Shown piece after piece: positions 6,701 to 10,798 of a stretch of 10,798 bases of DNA; the stretch's first letter is position 1, and each line of letters begins with the position of its first letter. The position numbers and the translations under genes were made by a program. Below the pieces are notes generated by a model. The model did not search any database. It saw only the letters and a program-made list of their open reading frames with translations, and was not told the DNA's origin. This DNA comes from Candidatus Zixiibacteriota bacterium (GTDB lineage Bacteria; Zixibacteria; MSB-5A5; GN15; FEB-12): assembly GCA_018816665.1 (NCBI GenBank), contig JAHIVM010000471.1, positions 1 to 10,798 of the forward strand, given 5' to 3'.

Positions 6701-8323
6701 AACCGTAACGTCGACATCGACCGGAGTGACACCGGACACTGTGCCGAGCGCGAACCAGTCAGCGGTTTCTTCAAGATTGAAGCCTACCACCGAGCCGTCA
6801 CTGACAGCCAGGTTAAAGCTCTGCAGGTCAGGGTTGGGACCTTCGGCGACCGCGCTGAAAGTCAGCACGTTCGGCGTGGCCACAAAGCCGTCCATGTCGA
6901 TTACCTGAATCGTGACCAGTTCCGAGTCGGCGAGTACGCCGTCGGTCGTGATAAACCAGACATCGTATACGCCGGACTGGGAATTGTCGGGCGTCCACGC
7001 GAAAGACGCAGTTCCGTCATCGTTGTCCGTGAAGCCGGCACCGGTGGGAAGTCCCTCGGCCGAGAAGGCCGGCGTGGTGCCGTCGGGATCGGTGGCCGTG
7101 ACGGTGAACTCAAGGGCTTCACCTTCGTTGACCATCTGGCTGCCGATCGCGGCCAGTTCCGGAGCCCGGTTGACATTGATAACGGTTATCGTGAATGAAG
7201 CGGTATCAGCCAGTTCGCCGTCGGAAGCAACAACCGAAACCGGGTAGACACCGGCCTGATCAAAAGTCGGTGTCCACGCGAAACCGGCCGTGCCGTCAGC
7301 ATTGTCCGTGAATACCGCACCGGTCGGTGTTCCCGCCATGGTGAGGGCAGGGACAGTGCCGTCGGGATCGGTAGCCGAGGCGCCGAAAGTAAGCTCAACG
7401 TTTTCATCAGTGGATTGATCGAGGATCGTTTCCAGCACCGGGGCGCGGTTGCCCTGCTCGACCGTCAGGTCGACCATTACCCAGAGGGGGCTGTTGATAG
7501 CGGCGGCCGACGCAACCTGGATCGAATCCGTATAGCTGCCCGCCGGTACGCCGGTGATATCCACATCAACCGTGACAGCGCCGGGCGTAGTGCCGTCGCC
7601 TCCAGTGAGTGATATCCAGGTGGCATCGGTTGAGGCCGTGTAAGCGATACTCCCGCCGCCGGCCTCAGTGACATCAAACTCCTGAGAAGCGGGGTTATCG
7701 CCGCCGGTGACACCGCTGAACGACAGTGACGTGGGATCAACGGCCAGATTGAATTCTTCAATCTCAGGAACACACAGCTCTCCGCCCCAGCGCGGGATGT
7801 AACCGATGTTGGTATTGTCTACAAACTTCAGACCGGAGCCCGGTGAGAACTGAAAGGTGTCAATGCAGATCTGATCACCTTCGTTCCAGGAACTGAGTGT
7901 GTAGTAGTACGAGCAGATCAGCGAAGGAGCGGCCGCATCCGGGGCGAGACCGTCGCCGGAAATGCGGAAGCCACCAAACTGGAAGGCCTGATTGGTGTTG
8001 GTCAGGGCGAGGCTGTTGCCGTACCAGACAAATCGTTGCAGGTTGAATGCGGCAATCGCCTCGGGCGAAACTACCGCTGAGTCCATCTGGAGATTCGGGT
8101 TATCCCAGTGGAAACCAATGGTGGCACTGGCCACATACTGAACATCGTTGTAAAAATACAAGTCAACCGAACCGGTAAGGTCGGCTGCACCGTAAGCCGG
8201 CGTGTTCAGAACGATGAATGCCGTATCCGCGACACCAGCATCATTTGCATCTTGCTGGGCAAAAGCGGAGACACTCATGAGGGCCACAAGCAATGCCGTC
8301 AAAAAGACTGTCTTGCGGTTCAT
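3719..8323 (-). CDS. Giant modular secreted surface protein with C-terminal sorting domain
   Basis: The protein has 1534 residues. Order of parts: signal peptide (1-22); cohesin-like domain (about 31-185); BACON-like sandwich (191-290, VDPTSLSFSG...W.SL); two cadherin/Ig-like repeats (291-385 and 386-477, each with DPDGT, G.P.GA.FTDN.DGTA.FAWTP and DG.LAD); three more BACON-like sandwiches (478-588, 590-691, 692-795); second cohesin-like domain (798-945, DTVIVVNTPAVPG...); carboxypeptidase-regulatory-like domain (948-1035). Then come a FGFMPVY module (1040-1140), two GWNLVS...GYW(I/V)K repeats (1144-1312), a second FGFMPVY module (1338-1434) and the sorting tail (1436-1534, SQNYPNPFNPSTNIGF...GVYFYRFS...KKMMLLK). 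No enzyme domain and no dockerin is seen. The BACON and cohesin calls rest on pattern only. The ATG at 8323 has a strong AGGAGG upstream. An adhesive or scaffold role at the cell surface is inferred. Confidence 0.93.
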   Translation of the reverse strand: MNRKTVFLTALLVALMSVSAFAQQDANDAGVADTAFIVLNTPAYGAADLTGSVDLYFYNDVQYVASATIGFHWDNPNLQMDSAVVSPEAIAAFNLQRFVWYGNSLALTNTNQAFQFGGFRISGDGLAPDAAAPSLICSYYYTLSSWNEGDQICIDTFQFSPGSGLKFVDNTNIGYIPRWGGELCVPEIEEFNLAVDPTSLSFSGVTGGDNPASQEFDVTEAGGGSIAYTASTDATWISLTGGDGTTPGAVTVDVDITGVPAGSYTDSIQVASAAAINSPLWVMVDLTVEQGNRAPVLETILDQSTDENVELTFGASATDPDGTVPALTMAGTPTGAVFTDNADGTAGFAWTPTFDQAGVYPVSVVASDGELADTASFTITVINVNRAPELAAIGSQMVNEGEALEFTVTATDPDGTTPAFSAEGLPTGAGFTDNDDGTASFAWTPDNSQSGVYDVWFITTDGVLADSELVTIQVIDMDGFVATPNVLTFSAVAEGPNPDLQSFNLAVSDGSVVGFNLEETADWFALGTVSGVTPVDVDVTVDITGLAAGSYNDSIQVIPVLPEGTRLVALAPDEVEPIWVYVNLTVVAPERNLVVDPTALNFTISEGDLATGDLTLDVSEATGAAIAYTATTGGIYLALSGDIDATTPGTALVNLTAAAFDLAPGMYVDTITVTAEADNSPVTVHVNIEVTPCPVLQPAQLVLTDTIFAGETAEMTAELNITSSGPGELDWVAGLTEAFTMSAESGTTPSTVQVSFARMYSEAGSFQEISYVESPATDVNTCTSQIELIANVVVFRPPSADTVIVVNTPAVPGMKVELPILFTNSCPLTGLYHHLMWDATNMHLDSVSFDGSAVEYVTDKQAAINFDRDRLVLSANVGSQGNVAPGSLQTLANLYFSLSCEIADGEYPISLVDPDTAHYFLRDCGTGEEMEFPEFIPGNIVVGSASNFVCGYVVEPDGDNYVEVPGATVELWADFPIDGPIMTTSSSAIGSFAFDSIMVIPFDLYAYKAGYYPGKVEDINFGEKGVMIVLEPLPDLVETSQWVDYYCPDANNLFLGGLVPTGAVVEAWVVDVLVGQKVVETPGQYGFMPVYRANDEFGDPGAVAGQTISFTINGLPATADGDVVYPAEYAQVPVCLEVRGTLEKNCTLFEGWNLVSWNVNTDVDDILTVLYPIMDYVDVVLGFEQGALTFDPDLQAFSTLWMVDHLSGYWIKIKDIDQIDLTLMGLPVPTATPIPVAAGWNLVSYLPEFDMTPEEALVSLGGDLLWTYGFDTDGMKVYQPGAGSFNTLDVMNTCNGYWVKMSTGGVLVYPDAPGEEPVAPLGISPLAAKNTNGVVASTNWIDLYSRKLTLDGETVAAGAIVTAHAVDNDQLLGRFEMAVDGQFGFMPVYADGAGETTLSMRPGDEFYLQIDGVATAETFEWTATGARVELAALTGANGIEVPTTYGLSQNYPNPFNPSTNIGFAMPVAGMAKIEVFNILGERIATPLNGAVDAGLHTVVWDGRNDSGEPVASGVYFYRFSADNYTEAKKMMLLK

Positions 8324-8716
8324 TTCCTAACAATCCTCCTTACTGTTTATGAAAATCTGTCTCACTACGTTTATTCAATGTAAAGCGGAGAGACCCCTCC
8401 AGGCGGTCCTCCGGCAATCTACTAGCAAAATCGTGGCCAACAGCAGGAATCCAACTGATTCCGCTCATGGGTTGAAACGCCTGCCGAGCTGCATTCAGGG
8501 GCAGTTGACGAGTATCGGTCAATTCGCCCGGCTGACGTTTTTCGACACATCAAGGGAGTACGGGTACCCCGAGAGTTACCAAAACACATGTACAACAGGT
8601 TGTTTCCCATTGCGTTACGAGAGATTTTGTAGTCAACCCAGTAATGTTAGACCATTTTGAGGCGAATTAAAGGGATATGCGGTAATAGGCGCAAGGCAAC
8701 TTTTCCCCTTATCAAC
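8324..8716 (-). promoter_or_regulatory. Long 5' leader of the secreted-protein transcript
   Basis: About 393 nt separate the predicted transcription start (near 8717) from the ATG at 8323. I find no reliable gene here on either strand. Frames of 60-103 codons exist but have no family match. Small hairpins are visible on the transcript, for example GGAATC-CAACT-GATTCC (8446-8462 on the plus strand), and a GGTACC palindrome lies near 8563. I do not recognise a known riboswitch class. A short leader peptide cannot be excluded. Confidence 0.5.
8335..8340 (-). promoter_or_regulatory. Shine-Dalgarno site of the giant secreted protein
   Basis: AGGAGG (within TAAGGAGG) lies 11 nt before the ATG at 8323. 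The spacing is a little long but the match is full, and this decides the start, which also opens the signal peptide. Confidence 0.8.
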
Positions 8717-8723
8717 CACCTCG

Positions 8724-8751
8724 AATATACGATAAAACGGCCTTATGTCAA
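8724..8751 (-). promoter_or_regulatory. Near-consensus sigma-70-type promoter for the secreted-protein unit
   Basis: The minus strand has a perfect TTGACA (8751-8746), a 16-bp spacer (8745-8730) and TATATT (8729-8724), in an AT-richer patch. It lies about 50 bp after the stop of the VanZ-like gene, which reads the same way, and about 400 bp before the giant gene. Confidence 0.75.
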
Positions 8752-8759
8752 GCGTTTAG

Positions 8760-8797
8760 GCTGCTCGGGACACTGATCGACGGGTCCTGCTTGCAGC
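8760..8797 (-). terminator. Stem-loop after the VanZ-like gene, weak terminator candidate
   Basis: The arms GCTGC (8760-8764) and GCAGC (8793-8797) enclose GGAC (8768-8771) and GTCC (8784-8787), giving an interrupted stem just after the stop at 8801. There is no U-run, so termination is uncertain. Confidence 0.3.
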
Positions 8798-8800
8798 TCT

Positions 8801-9214
8801 CTAGATGCTTGTCCTGGAAGCATTTCGGACTCTTAGGACGATCAACACCAGCAGTCCCCCCAACAGGTCCGTAACATAGTCCACCAGGTCCGATTGACGT
8901 CCCGGTGTAAACCGTTGCACACTTTCGTCCACCAGCGCAAACAAAAGCAGAAAACCAACCGAGCACCAGAAAGCGCCGTTCCGGGTAATTCTTGCGGACA
9001 GGTGCACAAACGACCGAAAACAGAGAGCCGCAAAGACTGCGTACTCAAGAAAGTGGGCGACCTTGTCGGCGCCGTGAAAGGGCACCAACGGGACTCTAAA
9101 GTTCGGTATGGACGACACCAGCAGGATAGCCAGGCTGTACAGTATCAAGGGGAGATGGTATCGGACAAATGTCCTGAGCCTGGATTGTGGTGCTGCCGTA
9201 TTCATAGGATCCAT
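8801..9214 (-). CDS. VanZ-like integral membrane protein
   Basis: The protein has 137 residues from the ATG at 9214. It has about four hydrophobic segments: 20-37 (LPLILYSLAILLVSSIP), 52-70, 81-95 and 113-128. The VanZ-like signatures are GADKVAHFLEYAVFAAL (48-64) and DESVQRFTPGRQSDLVDYVTDLLGG (96-120). VanZ gives low teicoplanin resistance in enterococci, but most members of this widespread family have no proven role and are found in cell-envelope contexts. No vancomycin-resistance genes are nearby. An in-frame TTG at 9235 would add seven residues but has no ribosome binding site; ATG at 9205 is also possible. The 66-bp gap to the divergently read channel gene must hold both promoters, and I see none that is convincing. 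The family call is good; the function is unknown. Confidence 0.85.
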   Translation of the reverse strand: MDPMNTAAPQSRLRTFVRYHLPLILYSLAILLVSSIPNFRVPLVPFHGADKVAHFLEYAVFAALCFRSFVHLSARITRNGAFWCSVGFLLLFALVDESVQRFTPGRQSDLVDYVTDLLGGLLVLIVLRVRNASRTSI

Positions 9215-9280
9215 CGCTACTACCCCGGCGACCAATCGTCAACAAATAAAACATCGGAACCGCCCCGGGAACCCGGAACC

Positions 9281-10354
9281 ATGAAGTTTTTGTGGCATCG
9301 GGGTCCGAATCGGTTATATATGGCGTCGAATATGGAAAACTTCAATTCGTATCAAGGTATCAGCGCCACCCGGAAACTGATAATAGTCGGTCTCAGCGTG
9401 ATACTGGTGGTTGCGTTCGGAACCGTCGGTTTCATCACGCTGGAGAACATGAATCCGATCGATGCCCTGTATATGACGATCATCACGTTGTCGACGGTTG
9501 GTTTTGGTGAGGTCTCACCGTTGCATCCGCATGGCCGACTTTTTGTGGTGATCCTGATTGTGTTTGGCGTGGTCATCGCCGCATCGTTGGCCCGGGTGCT
9601 GGCCGAGCAGGTGCTTGAGGGACACTTCACGCATCTGGTAGCGAGGAGAAAAATGGAGTCCAGACTGAAGAGAATGCGCGATCACTATATCATTGCGGGT
9701 TTCGGTCGGGTTGGGCGTCAGGTTGTCCAGGATTTCCTGGCCCAGAACGTGCCCTTTGTGGTGATCGAGAAGGAAGAGAATCTAACCGATGCCACCCTGG
9801 GGTCGAAGGTGCTTTTTCTCCACGGCAACGCCACCGAGGATGATGTACTGATTCGGGCCGGTATCGACCGGGCCAAAACGCTGATATCCACTTTGCCGGA
9901 CGAGGCTCAGAATGTATACCTGACGCTGACCGCCCGGCACATGAATCCCGACCTGAAGATAATTGCCCGGGCAGATTATGAAGAAGGCGAAAAGAAACTG
10001 CTGCGGGCGGGAGCCAATCACGTGGTCATCCCGCATGTCATCGGTGGTATCCGAATGGCTAAAGCCGCGTTGCAGCCGCATGTGGTGGACTTCATGCACA
10101 TGGCCTCGGTGGGGAATGAAGGTTTGATGGTTGAAGAGATGGTCGTTCCGGCAGACTGCCGGTTGACCGGCAAAACGCTGGCCGAGTCGGGGTTGAAACA
10201 GGACTACGGTGTGACCATTATCGGGGTCAAAAAGCAGAATGCCAAAATGGATATCAACCCCGGACCGTCCACCGTCCTGGCTCCCGCCGATGTTCTTGTG
10301 GTGGTGGGGAAGACCGACAGCCTGCTGAGGCTCGGCCAGGATCTTGATCGATAG
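9281..10354 (+). CDS. Two-TM potassium channel with RCK (TrkA-N/TrkA-C) domain
   Basis: The protein has 357 residues from the ATG at 9281. Residues 33-53 are TM1. Residues about 58-71 are the pore helix, and TVGFGE (72-77) is the selectivity filter, a common variant of TVGYGD. Residues 86-108 are TM2. The cytosolic part starts with YIIAGFGRVGRQVVQDFL (136-153), a Rossmann nucleotide-binding motif (GFGRVG) of the TrkA-N/RCK fold. It continues with GNATEDDVLIRAGI and IIARA, then a TrkA-C domain (about 270-355, ending ADVLVVVGKTDSLLRLG). This is the single-pore MthK-type plan, in which ligand binding to an RCK ring gates K+ flux. The start is uncertain: ATGs at 9320 and 9332 also precede TM1, and none has a strong ribosome binding site. 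A longer open frame runs upstream to 8894, but it is antisense to the VanZ-like gene and was not used. Confidence 0.92.
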   Translation: MKFLWHRGPNRLYMASNMENFNSYQGISATRKLIIVGLSVILVVAFGTVGFITLENMNPIDALYMTIITLSTVGFGEVSPLHPHGRLFVVILIVFGVVIAASLARVLAEQVLEGHFTHLVARRKMESRLKRMRDHYIIAGFGRVGRQVVQDFLAQNVPFVVIEKEENLTDATLGSKVLFLHGNATEDDVLIRAGIDRAKTLISTLPDEAQNVYLTLTARHMNPDLKIIARADYEEGEKKLLRAGANHVVIPHVIGGIRMAKAALQPHVVDFMHMASVGNEGLMVEEMVVPADCRLTGKTLAESGLKQDYGVTIIGVKKQNAKMDINPGPSTVLAPADVLVVVGKTDSLLRLGQDLDR

Positions 10355-10435
10355 CAGTTTTTTGGTCGGGGCGAGGTGACATTTCCGCTAAGCTTTTGTC
10401 CTCTAACGGGATGAGTGGTGGGGGCTAGAAAAGCC

Positions 10436-10464
10436 TTGCAAATACCATTACTCTGGTCTAAGTT
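10436..10464 (+). promoter_or_regulatory. Candidate promoter for the gene at 10716
   Basis: TTGCAA (10436-10441), a 17-bp spacer, then TAAGTT (10459-10464). Both boxes are weak matches. The spacing and the position of the palindrome at 10467-10483, over the predicted start, make it worth recording. Confidence 0.3.
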
Positions 10465-10466
10465 AT

Positions 10467-10483
10467 CAAACTGGCCCAGTTTG
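10467..10483. promoter_or_regulatory. Perfect 17-bp palindrome, operator candidate
   Basis: CAAACTGG-C-CCAGTTTG has eight-base arms and a one-base centre. It starts two bases after the candidate -10 box. This size and symmetry fit the binding site of a dimeric repressor. The regulator is unknown. Confidence 0.5.
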
Positions 10484-10641
10484 GGACGAAACGGGGCCAT
10501 GCAATATCCGGTGGCTGGCGGCAGGGTGCCGCCTCAGAGTCAGACGCGCCGTTAAACGGGCTAAGTCACCGAGGAAGGCCGGCAGAAGACCGGCCCATGA
10601 GCGACCGCCGCGATTTGGCGCGCAGAAGCAAAGATCACTGA

Positions 10642-10698
10642 CGGATCTGCGAGGCGGCGGCCGCACAACAACACACTACTTATGGGACCGCAGATCCG
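10642..10698 (+). repeat. 10-bp inverted repeat just upstream of the transporter start
   Basis: CGGATCTGCG (10642-10651) and CGCAGATCCG (10689-10698) pair perfectly across a 37-nt loop that contains GGCGGCGGCCGC. The stem ends 17 nt before the ATG at 10716. It has no T-run after it, so a leader stem affecting translation or RNA stability is more likely than a terminator. Confidence 0.6.
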
Positions 10699-10715
10699 CT
10701 TGTTTTGGATTGGTA

Positions 10716-10798
10716 ATGATACGTAAATCATCAAACCTGATTATGATCGGCATGCTGCTGAGCGTCGTGTTGGGCGGGCTGCTCGGCTACTTCATCCC
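10716..10798 (+). CDS. N-terminus of a membrane protein, possibly a dicarboxylate/amino-acid:cation symporter (partial)
   Basis: Only 27 codons are in the window. The reading is MIRKSSNLIMIGMLLSVVLG followed by GLLGYFIP. A short basic start and one hydrophobic helix with glycine spacing (LLSVVLGGLLGYFIP) resemble the first helix of DctA/GltP-type symporters (DAACS), whose N-termini carry a similar LxLGxxxGxxxP pattern. A signal anchor of another family cannot be excluded on this length. No strong ribosome binding site is present; GGAT lies about eight bases upstream. The gene runs off the window. Confidence 0.5.
   Translation, partial: MIRKSSNLIMIGMLLSVVLGGLLGYFI

Larger units (their letters stand above)
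10355..10715. other. Gene-free stretch rich in inverted repeats before a transporter gene
   Basis: There is no convincing coding frame. Besides the palindrome and long stem listed separately, it holds GGCGGCA-GGG-TGCCGCC (about 10517-10533) and GGCCGG-CAGAAGA-CCGGCC (about 10577-10595). It also holds an alternative fold TGGCCC-A-GTTT...AAAC-G-GGGCCA (10472-10499). It may be a structured leader for the gene at 10716. I do not recognise a known riboswitch or small-RNA family. Confidence 0.55.

Noticed and set aside
8349..8660. Open frame of 103 codons on the plus strand, and a 62-codon frame on the minus strand at 8422-8610
   Set aside because: Neither has a good ribosome binding site or recognisable sequence. 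Both lie in the leader region; the minus-strand frame is only a remote leader-peptide candidate.
8894..9280. N-terminal extension of the potassium channel by 129 codons
   Set aside because: It would run antisense through the VanZ-like gene, is low in hydrophobic residues and matches nothing. Three ATGs nearer to TM1 are available.
10322..10363. Intrinsic terminator at the end of the channel gene (CTGCT...AGCAG followed by six T)
   Set aside because: The stem is only 5 bp with a 26-nt loop and no stable inner pairing, too weak to call.
10461..10535. SAM-I riboswitch-like string (TTATCA...ACTGGCCC...GAAAC)
   Set aside because: The invariant AGAG and GCAACC parts and the paired order of helices are missing. 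The likeness is short and better explained by the palindrome.

Overview
The window looks like a chromosomal segment of a GC-rich, Gram-negative-type bacterium. Two adjacent secreted proteins end in a 'YPNPFNP...GVYFYR...KKM(I/M)LLK' tail, the FlgD-like/T9SS-type C-terminal domain typical of the FCB superphylum and its uncultured relatives. Zixibacteria or a similar candidate phylum is my best guess from the style of these proteins. A TonB-type periplasmic protein agrees with a double-membrane cell. No phage, transposase, CRISPR array or plasmid function is visible.

Layout. (1) Positions 3-791, plus strand: a signal-peptide-bearing protein with a TonB C-terminal domain. (2) 842-915, minus: tRNA-Arg(ACG), with a good promoter behind it. 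(3) About 1040-1330: a non-coding patch of short direct and inverted repeats built around CCGGTCA, including three 27-bp tandem units. (4) 1430-2506, minus: a PP2C-type Ser/Thr phosphatase with a C-terminal membrane anchor. (5) 2618-8323, minus: two secreted multidomain proteins of 1534 and 345 residues, probably one transcription unit. It reads from a near-consensus promoter at 8724-8751, through a leader of about 390 nt, to a strong intrinsic terminator at 2551-2589. (6) 8801-9214, minus: a small VanZ-like membrane protein. (7) 9281-10354, plus: a two-transmembrane potassium channel fused to an RCK (TrkA-N/TrkA-C) domain. (8) 10355-10715: a gene-free stretch with a perfect 17-bp palindrome and several hairpins, lying before the first 27 codons of a membrane protein (10716 onward), possibly a dicarboxylate/amino-acid:cation symporter.

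The core of the window is the secreted pair. The large protein combines two cohesin-like domains, four BACON-like beta-sandwiches, two cadherin/Ig-like repeats, a carboxypeptidase-regulatory-like domain and two 'GWNLVS...GYW(I/V)K' repeats. It also carries two copies of a roughly 100-residue module marked by the motif (F/Y)GFMPVY. The small neighbour has a third copy of that module and the same type of sorting tail, so both are probably exported and displayed by the same route. No catalytic domain is recognisable in either, which suggests structural, adhesive or scaffold surface proteins. The phosphatase, VanZ-like protein and channel have no obvious functional link to the pair.
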